Assembly (NCBI RefSeq): GCF_004339565.1
Contig: NZ_SMFZ01000001.1
Coordinates: forward strand, 1,488,001 to 1,552,000
Direction: 5' to 3'
Length of the DNA stretch: 64,000 bases
DNA from: Pseudonocardia endophytica
GTDB taxonomy: Bacteria; Actinomycetota; Actinomycetes; Mycobacteriales; Pseudonocardiaceae
Shown: in pieces, positions 49,512-58,339 of the stretch
Position numbering within the stretch: the stretch's first letter is position 1
Layout of the letters: the number at the start of each line of letters is the position of its first letter
The notes under the pieces: generated by a model
The model's database searches: none
Told to the model about the DNA's origin: nothing
What the model saw: the letters and a program-made list of their open reading frames with translations, nothing else
Translations under genes and position numbers: made by a program

Positions 49512-50821
49512 CGGGCACCGTCCGGAACCAGCGACGGGACCGTCATCGGACGCGGGCCCGGATCGGACAGGTGCGGCGGGTCCGGCCACAACACCCAGGC
49601 CGGGCGACCGAGCCGCGCGTAGCGGCGGACCATCCGGGTGATCAGCGCCACGTCCAGCACGACGAGCGTGCCGATCACGACCACGAACACGACCGTCTGG
49701 GCCAGCGCTCGCCATGGCGTCAGCGAGCCGGACACGCCCTGCTCGACGGGCAGCACCCCGTAGATCGCCCAGGGTGCGCGTCCGAGCTCGCGCACGAGCC
49801 AGCCGGCCCCGTTCGCGAGGAACGGCAGGAACGCCGTCACGATCAGCACGGCCTGCACCGGACGCCACTTCCACGCCCACGGCGTCGTCACGGCAGTCGT
49901 CCAGACCGACATCCAGGCCAGCACGCCGAACCCGAACATGATCGCCGCGACCGGCCCGGTGAGCGACGCGTCGGGCAGCCGGTCCCCCGGACCGAACCGC
50001 GCCGCCCACTCGGCGACGCGTGCGGCGGCGGCCGGGCCGTCGGCGGCGAACTTCGTCGGCTGGATCTCGTCCAGGTACGTGAACTGCAGGCCCCCGAAGA
50101 TCACGACGAGCGGCGCCGCGACGGCGGCGACGACCATCCCGAGGCGCTGCGAGGACCGGAACAGGTCCACGTCGACCGGACCGCAGGCGTGCCCCTGGCG
50201 TCGGGCCCGCCAGAGGTACACCGAGGACACCGCGGCCACGAACAACCCACCGGTGAGGACCGCGCCGGCCAGCACGTGCGCCATCGCCGTCGGCAGCGCG
50301 ACGTTCGAGAACAGCGCCGACGGGTCGGTCAGCCGCATGATCCCGTTGTCCATCGTGTACCCGACCGGGTGCTGCAGGAACGCGTTCGCGGCGATCACGA
50401 ACCACGCCGATGCGTACGCCGTCGCGGCCACCGCCAGCAGCACGAGCAGGTGCGCCCAGCGCGGCATCCGGTCGCGGGCGAACACCCACAGCCCCAGGAA
50501 CGTGGCCTCGGCGGCGAACGCGACGACCGTCTCCAGCGCGAGCGGCGCTCCGACGACCTCGCCGGCCACCCGGGTCAGCCCGGACCAGTTCAGCGCGAGC
50601 TGCAGCTCCATCACGATGCCGGTGCCGATGCCCAGCGCGTAGTTGACCAGGTAGACCTGGCCCCAGAACCGCAGCATCGCCGACCGGGCGGGCGTCGGCC
50701 GCACCGTCTCCGCGACCTGGACGATCACCAGGATGGTGATCAGGCCCAGCGTGAGGGCGACGAAGAAGTAGTGCGCCAGCGCCGTCAGCGCGAACTGGGT
50801 GCGGGCGAGGTCCGTGGTCAC
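49508..50821 (-). CDS. cydA: Cytochrome bd oxidase subunit I
   Basis: 437 residues from GTG 50821. Carries the quinol site and the three hemes. His17 (LTALAHYFFVALTLG) is the conserved N-terminal heme ligand; ALPTAMAHVLAGA has the second His. FGVLAWMSVWTT and GRAPWAIYGVLPVEQGVS are family blocks, the latter following the Q-loop. The protein is shorter than the E. coli form, as in the short-Q-loop class. It reduces O2 to water without proton pumping. First gene of cydABDC; a TetR regulator lies 88 bp upstream on the same strand. In E. coli this oxidase is known to resist sulfide. Confidence 0.95.
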   Translation of the reverse strand: MTTDLARTQFALTALAHYFFVALTLGLITILVIVQVAETVRPTPARSAMLRFWGQVYLVNYALGIGTGIVMELQLALNWSGLTRVAGEVVGAPLALETVVAFAAEATFLGLWVFARDRMPRWAHLLVLLAVAATAYASAWFVIAANAFLQHPVGYTMDNGIMRLTDPSALFSNVALPTAMAHVLAGAVLTGGLFVAAVSSVYLWRARRQGHACGPVDVDLFRSSQRLGMVVAAVAAPLVVIFGGLQFTYLDEIQPTKFAADGPAAAARVAEWAARFGPGDRLPDASLTGPVAAIMFGFGVLAWMSVWTTAVTTPWAWKWRPVQAVLIVTAFLPFLANGAGWLVRELGRAPWAIYGVLPVEQGVSGSLTPWRALAQTVVFVVVIGTLVVLDVALITRMVRRYARLGRPAWVLWPDPPHLSDPGPRPMTVPSLVPDGAR

Positions 50822-50909
50822 GGCACGGAATGCTCCCGGCGCGGACCCGTCCGGGGATCGGGGTCGCTCCCCGGTGCCACCCCGGGAACGTCCCCGGGGC
50901 CGCCAGGGG

Positions 50910-51491
50910 TCAGCCGGTACGGACGGGTGCGGAGCTGCCGAGCACGATGTCCGCGATCTGCGCGGTGACGACGTCCGGTCCGACGTCGCCCGCCGGGTCC
51001 CACCAGCGCGTCAGCCAGTTCAGCGCGCCGAGCAGCGTCATCGTCGTCAGGCGGGGGTCGCGGCCGGACGGGACCGCGCCGGACGCGATGCCCTCCCGCA
51101 CGACCTGTTCGACGAGTGCCGCGTACTCCCGGTCGTAGGCGCGCCACTGTGCACCGATGTCACGCCCGGCCACTTCCTGCAGGTACACGGCCACGAAGTC
51201 GTAGTTGTCGACGAGCACGTCGACGTGGCAGCGGACGATCTCCCGCAACCGTTCCGCCGGGTCGCCGGGACCGGTCGCGATCTCGCGGGCCTCGGCCGTG
51301 AGCCGCTCGGCCGGGATGGCGATCACGGCGGTGAGCAGGTCGTCCTTGGAGGAGATGTAGTTGTAGAGCGAGCCCTTCCACATGCCGACCTCTTCGGCGA
51401 CCTGTTCCAGGGACGATCCGGCGAACCCGTTGCGCCGGAACACCTTCCCGGCAGCCCGCACGACGTCGTCCCAACGGCTCGGCCGCGCCAT
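50910..51491 (-). CDS. TetR family regulator upstream of cydABDC
   Basis: 193 residues, ATG 51491 with GGAGG seven bases upstream; the longer frame to 51545 lacks support. HTH: VVRAAGKVFRRNGFAGSSLEQVAEEVGMWKGSLYNYISSKDDLL, close to the FadR/KstR2-like TetR group. The C-terminal domain begins VRCHVDVLVDNYDFVAVYLQEV and ends with MTLLGALNWLTRWWDP. Such members often bind acyl-CoA. Its position 88 bp before cydA suggests, but does not prove, control of the oxidase genes. Confidence 0.9.
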   Translation of the reverse strand: MARPSRWDDVVRAAGKVFRRNGFAGSSLEQVAEEVGMWKGSLYNYISSKDDLLTAVIAIPAERLTAEAREIATGPGDPAERLREIVRCHVDVLVDNYDFVAVYLQEVAGRDIGAQWRAYDREYAALVEQVVREGIASGAVPSGRDPRLTTMTLLGALNWLTRWWDPAGDVGPDVVTAQIADIVLGSSAPVRTG

Positions 51492-51617
51492 CCGCCCACC
51501 TCCGGGTTGTCCCGCCGCCGGACACGGTAGCGCGGGCGGGCACATCGGGCGGGTTCCACGACACGCACGGCGGGCCGGGACGGCGACGCACCGTCCCGGC
51601 CCGCCGGGGATGACGAC

Positions 51618-51872
51618 TCAGCCGAGCGCGCCGACCACCCCGTACGCCGGGGCGACGACGGAGAACACCGGCGACACCGGGTCGCCGATCGGCAGGCCGG
51701 GGAGGCCCTGCAGGACGTAGTTCGGTGCGAGGCCGTCCGGCGCGGTGGCCTCCCGGGTCGCGTCGGTCGACGCGCCGGAGTCCTCGTCGGCGTGCGCGGC
51801 CCCGACGGCGAGGCCGGTGAGGGCCCCGACGCCGACGGCCGTGGCGGCCAGGCGTGCGGTCGTGCGGTTCAT
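51618..51872 (-). CDS. Small secreted protein, unknown function
   Basis: 84 residues, ATG 51872. Classical signal peptide (MNRTTARLAATAVGVGALTGLAVGAAHA) with cleavage after AHA, leaving about 56 residues. The mature part is acidic at first (DEDSGASTDATREATAPDG) and then hydrophobic and Pro-rich (YVLQGLPGLPIGDPVSPVFSVV). No cysteines and no known domain. It starts 49 bp after the YeeE gene and may be the last gene of the SBP56 operon. It resembles in design the small secreted protein at the operon's other end. Confidence 0.75.
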   Translation of the reverse strand: MNRTTARLAATAVGVGALTGLAVGAAHADEDSGASTDATREATAPDGLAPNYVLQGLPGLPIGDPVSPVFSVVAPAYGVVGALG

Positions 51873-51921
51873 GCGTTTCTACCTTTCTGGTGGGGAGCGG
51901 GACCCGATCCGCGCGGTGTCG

Positions 51922-53184
51922 TCAACAGATCGAGTCCGTGGGCTTGGGGTTGGTCAGCCCGAACAGCGGGCGCAGCCGGAGCCCCACCCACGTTCCGCCG
52001 AGCGCGACCGCACCCCAGATCCAGCCGTGCAGGCTGAACGAGGCGATGCCGGAGAAGTAGGCACCGATGTTGCAACCGCCGGCCAGCCGCGCGCCGTAGC
52101 CCATGGCGATGCCGCCGAGCACCGAGCCCAGCGCCAGCTTCCACGGGATGCGCCTGTGCAGCACGAACGCCCCGCCCAGCGCGGACGCGACCAGCGCACC
52201 GACCATGATCCCGAAGTCCAGGTTGGACACCCGGTCCGCCAGGACCGGTCCGGCCAGCGACTTCGCGTTCGCCGGGACCTGCCAGTACGCCCAGCTCGCG
52301 ACGTCCACGCCGAGGAACCCGAGGATCTTCGAGCCCCACAGTGCGAACGCCGACGTGACACCCCATGGCTGCGCCGAGACGAACAGCACCGCCGCGTTCA
52401 GCACGCCGAGCGCGAGCGCCCCGACCCACATCGGCCAGGACCCGCGCACGATCCGCCACGCGCCGCTGGCCGACGGCGGGCGCTCCACAGGAGGGGCGGA
52501 GCGGCGGCGGGCGACGACGTAGGTCAGGGCCGAGATGCCGAGCAGCACGACGATCGTCACGGCGACGGCGCCCGGGTACCCGAGCAGCTGCGCCAGGTTG
52601 ATCGTCGGTCCCTGCGGGACGGTCTGCTGCCAGAACGTGAACGTGAGCGCCGCGAAGATCGAGCCGACGATGAACCCGAACAGGGTCAGCACGATCGCGC
52701 TCTGCCCGGACCCGACGGCGAACAGCGTCCCGGAGGCGCAGGAACCACCGACCTGCATCCCGACCCCGAACAGGAACGCGCCCACGACGAGCCCGATCCC
52801 GACCGGGTTGGACAGGCCCTTCGGGTCCCCGGCCAGGGCGAACCCGCTACCGAGGATGACCGCGAACAGCACGCTGGCCACGCCGAGCATCAGCATGTGC
52901 GCGCGCAGCGCGGCTCCCTGGCCGACCGAGACGAGCTGGCGCCACCCGGACGTGAAGCCGAACCGGGAGTGGAACAGCACGAACCCGAGCGCGAGACCGA
53001 GCGCCGTCGTGACCACCATGGTCCACGGGGCGACCGTGGAGACGCCCCACAGCAGCAGCGCGGCCAGCACCACGCCGACGGCCACGACCGGCCACTGCGG
53101 CGGCGCGGCGCTCCGGTCGAGCGGACCGAACGCGGCGCGCCCGTCCACCAACGGGCGGCGCAGTACGTCACCGACCACGGACAT
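51922..53184 (-). CDS. YeeE/YedE family sulfur (thiosulfate) transporter
   Basis: 420 residues, ATG 53184 with GAGGAGGAA just upstream. Inner-membrane protein with about ten segments in two YeeE/YedE halves. The two functional cysteine loops are present: GVGMQVGGSCASGTLFAVG in the first half and AGGCNIGAYFSGI in the second. In the TsuA thiosulfate importer these cysteines pass the substrate along the pore. No TusA/TsuB partner lies next to it. It starts 9 bp after the CopD-like gene, clearly in one operon with it and the SBP56-like gene, which links the operon to sulfur uptake. Confidence 0.93.
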   Translation of the reverse strand: MSVVGDVLRRPLVDGRAAFGPLDRSAAPPQWPVVAVGVVLAALLLWGVSTVAPWTMVVTTALGLALGFVLFHSRFGFTSGWRQLVSVGQGAALRAHMLMLGVASVLFAVILGSGFALAGDPKGLSNPVGIGLVVGAFLFGVGMQVGGSCASGTLFAVGSGQSAIVLTLFGFIVGSIFAALTFTFWQQTVPQGPTINLAQLLGYPGAVAVTIVVLLGISALTYVVARRRSAPPVERPPSASGAWRIVRGSWPMWVGALALGVLNAAVLFVSAQPWGVTSAFALWGSKILGFLGVDVASWAYWQVPANAKSLAGPVLADRVSNLDFGIMVGALVASALGGAFVLHRRIPWKLALGSVLGGIAMGYGARLAGGCNIGAYFSGIASFSLHGWIWGAVALGGTWVGLRLRPLFGLTNPKPTDSIC

Positions 53185-53193
53185 GATTCCTCC

Positions 53194-55521
53194 TCATGGG
53201 GACCCCTCCATCGGGCCGCTGACCGGGACGACGGTGCCGCCCGGGAACCACGCCGCCGGATCGGGGCCACCGTGGTGGCCGCTCGATCCCTGCGGCTCGA
53301 TGCTCATCGGGACGTTCACCGCGGCCGCCCCGTAGAGCGACGGCCTCGGGTCGGTCCGGACGCCGATCTCCCGCGCCCAGGCCAGGTAGCCCGACGCCGA
53401 CGGTGCGGTATCGGGATGTGTCGCCGCCAGGGCGAGCGCGAACCGCTGCGCCTCCGGCTCGTTCGGCGCGAACGACAGCGGCAGGAACGCCGACGCCGTC
53501 TGCCGCAGCACGTCCCCGGTGAGCAGCCACGGCGCCAGGAACGTGCCGCCGAGGTGGGTCGGGGTCGTCGCGGCCCGCTGCCGGACCTCGCCGAGCACGT
53601 CGACGGCCTGCTCCCATCCGGAGACGACGACGAGCGCGCTGTTCGGGTCGTTCCCGGCGTCCGGGGTGAACGCGAGACCGGCCTTCCTGCCCTCGTCGCG
53701 GACGAGCCGTGTCGCCGCGACCGACCGGGGTGACGCGTCGCCGACCAGGCGGACGTTCCGCGCACCCTTCTCGGCCATCGTGCGGACGGTCGCGGTGAGC
53801 GCCCCCGCCTGCTCCGGGTCGAGCGCCTGCGACGGGCAGCTCGTGACCGTGCCGGGCGTTCCACCGAGCGCCGCACCGACGATCGCCGACGCGCACTCCG
53901 GCCCGTCGCGCCCGGTGAGTGCGGACGACGGCGCGTCGCCCACGCTGTCCCCGACGGACACCGGGACGGTCGCCGAGTCGCCGGCCATGCTGACGGTCAG
54001 CGACGTCGTGCCGGCCGGGATGTCCACGACGGCCCAGCCGCCGCGGGCCCCGGGACGGGACACGAACCCGACCGGATCACCGTCCGCGGCGACGGTCGCG
54101 CTGCCGCCGTGGGTGGCCATCTCGTGTCCGCCGGTCCCGGCCGTCCCGCCCATGTCGTGGCCGGCCGTACCCGGATCGGCCTCACCGCCGGCCGCGCCGG
54201 CCGGTGTCGAGGGCGCGCCGGTTCCGCCGGGGCCGGGCTGCTGTGTCGCCGCGTCACCCGTCGCCGGGTAGCCGCTGCCGCCGAGCTGGACGAGGTTCGG
54301 ACCCGGACGCATCGGCGCGACCAGGACCGGCACGTTCACGCCGTCCAGCGCGACGGTCCGTAGCAGCGCCTGTCCGGGCACCGCCGCCGGAGCGGGTGCC
54401 GGCAGCAGCCCGGCGACCGAGGCCGCCGCGACCCCGAGTGCCACCACCGCACCGGTCGCACCGGCCAGCACGGCCGACCGCACCCCGTCGGCCGCGGCCG
54501 GAGCACCCGCCGCGTCGTGCCGCACCCCGCCCCGGCGTGTCGCACCGGCTGCGACGGGTGCGGCACGCCGGTAGGCGGTGCGGCACAGAGCCAGGAGCAC
54601 CACGGCAGCCACAGCCGGCAGCGCGACGGCCACCAGGGCGGCGCGGCCGTACGCGGTACCGACGAGATCGATCACCGAGTACGGGCCCGCGGTCAGGATC
54701 CGCGCGGCGCCGGCGAGCGCGGCCACGACGGCCGCGACGAGACCGACGCTCCCGAGCCGTACCGGCCACCCGGGAGCGGCGGCCGGGCCGGACGACGGCC
54801 GGGCGGACGGGGACCGGTCGTCGATCAGGACGTCAGAGCTGTTCGATCTCTCGCCGACAGCTCCACCGTCCTGGTCGAGCGCACGATCGGCGCCCGGCCC
54901 GGGAACGCCGTCGCCGAACGCCCGCAGGGTGAGCGCGGCGAGCGCGGCGAGCAGCACGGACGACGCCACGGCGTAGACGACGTCGGCGGCGAACGCGAGC
55001 CCGGTGTGCGCCGAGCCGAACGTCACGGCCACCAGCACCACACCGGGTAGCGCGGCGACCGGGACCGTCCACCGGGCGGACGCGTGCCGGATCTCCAGCA
55101 GCGCGGGAACCGCCAGCGCCGCGACCACCCAGACGAGCGTCCCGGTCCGGCTGACGTCCCCGTGCAGGTATCCGGCCAGCGCCGCGGCGGCGGCGAGCAG
55201 ACCGGACGCCCACGCCACCCGCCGGTGCCACCGGCCGGGCGGGGCCGACTCGCGAGCACCGGTGAGCGGGTGGACCAGCCCGAGCCCGGCCACGAGCGCG
55301 CCGGCGACGAGCAGCACGAGCCGCACCGCCGTCGTCGCACCCGGGGCCGTGAGCTCGCCCGCGACCGAGCCGGCGACCGCGGCACCGAGCCCGGCGAGGA
55401 CCAGTGCCCCGACGAACACACCGACGCGGACCACCTCGGGACGGGGACCCCCGCGGCGGGGCGCCGTGGAATCCACGGCGCCCCGCTGCAGCACGGGAGT
55501 GCTACTTGATGTCTTCGTCAT
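53194..55521 (-). CDS. CopD-like membrane protein with His/Met-rich segment and extracytoplasmic C-terminal domain
   Basis: 775 residues from ATG 55521, which overlaps the SBP56-like stop by 20 bp; GTG 55494 is an alternative. About nine hydrophobic segments fill residues 30-390. GSAHTGLAFAADVVYAVASSVLL and VIDLVGTAYGRAALVAVALP match CopD copper-transport signatures. After the last segment, GVNVPVLVAPMRPGPNLVQL resembles the small beta domain of YcnJ-type copper proteins. A segment with HDMGG, GGHEMATHGG motifs near residue 445 could bind copper. The last 240 residues form a soluble domain with a periplasmic-binding-protein look (LTATVRTMAEKGARNVRLVGD; TFLAPWLLTGDVLRQT). Context suggests copper supply to the secreted SBP56-like enzyme. 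Confidence 0.72.
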   Translation of the reverse strand: MTKTSSSTPVLQRGAVDSTAPRRGGPRPEVVRVGVFVGALVLAGLGAAVAGSVAGELTAPGATTAVRLVLLVAGALVAGLGLVHPLTGARESAPPGRWHRRVAWASGLLAAAAALAGYLHGDVSRTGTLVWVVAALAVPALLEIRHASARWTVPVAALPGVVLVAVTFGSAHTGLAFAADVVYAVASSVLLAALAALTLRAFGDGVPGPGADRALDQDGGAVGERSNSSDVLIDDRSPSARPSSGPAAAPGWPVRLGSVGLVAAVVAALAGAARILTAGPYSVIDLVGTAYGRAALVAVALPAVAAVVLLALCRTAYRRAAPVAAGATRRGGVRHDAAGAPAAADGVRSAVLAGATGAVVALGVAAASVAGLLPAPAPAAVPGQALLRTVALDGVNVPVLVAPMRPGPNLVQLGGSGYPATGDAATQQPGPGGTGAPSTPAGAAGGEADPGTAGHDMGGTAGTGGHEMATHGGSATVAADGDPVGFVSRPGARGGWAVVDIPAGTTSLTVSMAGDSATVPVSVGDSVGDAPSSALTGRDGPECASAIVGAALGGTPGTVTSCPSQALDPEQAGALTATVRTMAEKGARNVRLVGDASPRSVAATRLVRDEGRKAGLAFTPDAGNDPNSALVVVSGWEQAVDVLGEVRQRAATTPTHLGGTFLAPWLLTGDVLRQTASAFLPLSFAPNEPEAQRFALALAATHPDTAPSASGYLAWAREIGVRTDPRPSLYGAAAVNVPMSIEPQGSSGHHGGPDPAAWFPGGTVVPVSGPMEGSP

Positions 55522-57358
55522 TGGTCACGAAGAGCATCGAGTGCGGCTTGGCGTTGCCGAACGGGCCGTGCGGCCAGTTGTCGCGGTTGAACGAGATGCA
55601 GGTGTCACCCGTGTTCTCGTCCTTGAACGACTCGTCCAGCGACAGCTTGCCGTCCTGCGCGATGTCCACGAGGCAGACCTTGTGGTCACCGTCCAGGCCG
55701 GTGCGGGCCACGAAGTAGTTCGCGGTCGCGAGACGGGACGGCTGGTCGGTCTCGGTGTAGAAGCCGTCGTCGCCCTTCTTGAGGTTGTCCAGCGCCCCCC
55801 AGTGCGGACCCGCCCCGGTCTTGTCCGGGTTGATCGCCTGGGTGGACTTCAGCGTCGGGCAGTCGGACTCGGCGCCGCCCGCGGTGATCTCCTCCGGGGA
55901 GTCGATCGAGCACTGCGGGTTCTCACCCGAGTTGACCAGCTTCTCGACGTCGAGCGCGATCACGCCGCCCGCCGTGCCCTTGTCGTTCGGGCCCAGCGTC
56001 CCGGCCTTGCGGCCGATCGTGGCGTGGTACAGCGTCTTGTCGTCCGGGCTGGTCTGGACCCAGCCGCCGTTCGCGCTCGGGCCGCCGTTCTCGCCCGGGG
56101 AGGCGAACTCGGGCGCCGAGGTGGAGAGGTCGAAGATCTCCTTCCACTCCGGGTTCGGCACCGTGATGTCCGGTGTGTAGTACAGGGCGCCGCCCTGCAT
56201 GGTCTGCGCGAACGCGCCCTTGTGCCCGGGCTGGTTGGTGACCGTGGTCTCCATGACCGCCCGGTTCTCGTTGCGCAGCGGGTCCTCGGCCCCGGAGCGC
56301 GGACCGGTCGGCAGGTAGGACACCGACTTCACCTTCGGGTGGTTGCGGTCGGAGATGTCCCAGGTCCGGATCGTCGGTCGTCGCAGGTACGGCGACGGGT
56401 TCTTCACCGGGTCCAGGATGATGTCACGCGGTTCCGCGTAGTCACTGGTCACCATCGTGTTCAGGTCCTCGCGGGCCTGGATGCCGTGCGGGTTGGCGCA
56501 GCTGGGCTGCCCCAGTGCCGGCATGTTCAGGCACTGCTGCGGATCCTCCGGTGTCTCCGTCGCGGCCGGGGCCTCGACCAGGTTCTTCGCGTCCGGACCC
56601 AGCCGCACGACCTCGCCGGGAGTACCGGCGAACCCGTTGCCGGTACGGACCTCGCCGTTGGAGTAGCGGCACGGCCCCGGTGCGACCGGGCCGCCCATGT
56701 AGGTCCCGTACGCCGTGCCGTCCTTGAGGACCCAGTAGGCGTCCGGCACCGAACCGCAGAGCGTCTGCGACGGCAGGCTGATCCCGGAGAGCTTGAGCTC
56801 CGGCAGCGCCGACACGTCGAAGACGTAGGTCGCGGCGCTGTACAGGCCACCGGCGTAGATCTTGTCGCCCTTGCGCCACGAGTACTGCATGTGGTGCGGC
56901 TCGTTCTCCACCAGCGGTCCGACGGTCGCCGTGTTCACGACCTTGCCGTACTCCGGGGAGCCCTTGGTGACGTCGACGACGGCCATGAAGTCGGGGCCGG
57001 GCAGCGCGTCGCGCACCTTGCCGCCGATGTCGTCGGTGACCGAGCCCGGCAGGTTCTTCACGTCCGGCACGGCCGTGTCGGCGGCGTTCTCGTCGCCGGC
57101 CCAGACGACCATGTACTCGGGGCGCTGCCCGCCGGCCGCCTCCTGGCGGTTCGCGGCCGCGGCCTTGCCGCCGACCAGGTTGTTCTCGACCCAGTACTGC
57201 TTGCCGTCGCCGCCGGCGACCTCGGACTTGGTCTTCTCGACGTCGGCGTACGCGGACGTCGCGGTGGGGATGATCGTCACGCCGGCGACGACGGCGGCGC
57301 CCAGCAGGGCGAGGCCGAGGCGCTTCCCCCAGCGAGGGATCCGGGAGAACCTACTCAC
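55502..57358 (-). CDS. Secreted selenium-binding-protein-56 family protein (methanethiol oxidase-like)
   Basis: 618 residues from a GTG near 57358, which overlaps the stop of the preceding small gene. A signal peptide (LGLALLGAAVVAGVTIIPTATSAYA) predicts export. The SBP56 propeller is readable: PDFMAVVDVTKGSPEYGKVV, then LVENEPHHMQYSW, IYAGGLYSAATYVFDVS, NPHGIQAREDLNTMVTSDY, RTWDISDRNHPKVKSVSYLP, and HKVCLVDIAQDGKLSLDESF with a terminal NAKPHSMLF. These align well with human SELENBP1 by eye. Bacterial relatives (MtoX) are periplasmic copper enzymes that turn methanethiol into formaldehyde, H2S and H2O2. The chain is 100-150 residues longer than usual. CopD-like and sulfur-transport genes follow in the operon. 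Confidence 0.82.
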   Translation of the reverse strand: MSRFSRIPRWGKRLGLALLGAAVVAGVTIIPTATSAYADVEKTKSEVAGGDGKQYWVENNLVGGKAAAANRQEAAGGQRPEYMVVWAGDENAADTAVPDVKNLPGSVTDDIGGKVRDALPGPDFMAVVDVTKGSPEYGKVVNTATVGPLVENEPHHMQYSWRKGDKIYAGGLYSAATYVFDVSALPELKLSGISLPSQTLCGSVPDAYWVLKDGTAYGTYMGGPVAPGPCRYSNGEVRTGNGFAGTPGEVVRLGPDAKNLVEAPAATETPEDPQQCLNMPALGQPSCANPHGIQAREDLNTMVTSDYAEPRDIILDPVKNPSPYLRRPTIRTWDISDRNHPKVKSVSYLPTGPRSGAEDPLRNENRAVMETTVTNQPGHKGAFAQTMQGGALYYTPDITVPNPEWKEIFDLSTSAPEFASPGENGGPSANGGWVQTSPDDKTLYHATIGRKAGTLGPNDKGTAGGVIALDVEKLVNSGENPQCSIDSPEEITAGGAESDCPTLKSTQAINPDKTGAGPHWGALDNLKKGDDGFYTETDQPSRLATANYFVARTGLDGDHKVCLVDIAQDGKLSLDESFKDENTGDTCISFNRDNWPHGPFGNAKPHSMLFVTNDEDIK

Positions 57359-57710
57359 CGCCGTAACCCCCGCCACCACCGCTGGGGGTGATCTTCTTCG
57401 GGGCCTCGACGACGGCCTCGACGAGTCCCGAGGCCGGGACACCGGCCGGGGTGAAGTCGCGGAGCTGCTTGAGCGGCTCGTCCGGGCCGAACGCGGTGAA
57501 CGACGACTCCACCGGCGGCGCCTCGGGCGCCGGGGCGGGCTGGACGTCGTTGTGCGTGGTCAGCAGCGGGGCGAGGTCCGGGACGAGCGCGGGCTCTGCG
57601 GCCTGCGCCGTCCCGGCGACACCGGCGGACGCGGCGGCCGTGCCGGCGAGCAGCAGGCCACCGGCGACGAGCCGGGCTCGTGGGGTGGGTCGTGCACGAT
57701 TCGGTGCCAC
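57351..57710 (-). CDS. Small secreted protein at the head of the SBP56-like operon
   Basis: 119 residues from GTG 57710, with AGGAGA five bases upstream. Signal peptide (RARLVAGGLLLAGTAAASAGVAGTAQA) with cleavage before AEPALV. The mature 80 residues are Pro/Ala-rich with a Gly-rich end (GGGGGYGGE) and no cysteine. No family recognised. Its stop overlaps the start of the SBP56-like gene (GTGAGTAG), so the two are translationally coupled. This makes it a possible accessory factor of the secreted enzyme. Confidence 0.78.
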   Translation of the reverse strand: MAPNRARPTPRARLVAGGLLLAGTAAASAGVAGTAQAAEPALVPDLAPLLTTHNDVQPAPAPEAPPVESSFTAFGPDEPLKQLRDFTPAGVPASGLVEAVVEAPKKITPSGGGGGYGGE

Positions 57711-58339
57711 GACGGTCTCCTAACGGGTCGGGGAGCTGACGGTCCGGCCCGGACACCGCAGCCGGGCGCGCACGACGACGCGACCGTCCTCATCGGACGG
57801 ACACGGCGGGACGCGGCAGGCTGCGGTGTGGGGAGCTTCCGGCGGAGGCCGGACCGGGACGGGACCCGCGGACCGCACCTGCGGCCATCCCTGGTGGCGG
57901 GCTGGGCACGGGCGGCGGGTCGACCCGCGCCGGGGCGCGGGGCCGGAGACGGTGTGTCGAGAGCGGGCGCGAGCGCCCCGGACTCAGTTCACCGACGACT
58001 GACAGAGCGCGCTCGCCTGCCGCGCCAGGTCGACGTGGCGTCGAACGGCGAAGCGGTTGACGAGGTGCATGCGGGAAGTTTGCACGCCGATGGGGTGAGC
58101 GTCGCGTGCGGCTGGGTCCACATCATGGGAAACCGACCGGATCAGCCCACGATCGGCCGCTCGGAGTGACCTGGACTACTCCATCAGCACGATCCGACCA
58201 CCCGGACGACCCGAACGGCCCACCGTACGAGATCACCCGATCGTGTGGACGGCGTAGGGAACCACGTCGGCCACACCGCTCCGACCTGCGTCGATACCCG
58301 TCATGGAGATCGTTCTGGGCACCGGTCCGGACAACCGGC
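57711..58339. other. Intergenic region upstream of the SBP56-like operon
   Basis: About 629 bp. Apart from the inverted repeat at 57753-57829, I see no gene, tRNA or strong terminator. Frames open across it are continuations of antisense frames of neighbouring genes. Confidence 0.55.
57753..57829. promoter_or_regulatory. Spaced inverted repeat upstream of the SBP56-like operon
   Basis: ACACCGCAGCC (about 57753) and its exact complement GGCTGCGGTGT (about 57819) are 55 bp apart and lie 40-120 bp before the first start codon of the operon. It could be a pair of half-sites for a dimeric or looping regulator, or one long stem. Positions may be off by one. Confidence 0.5.
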
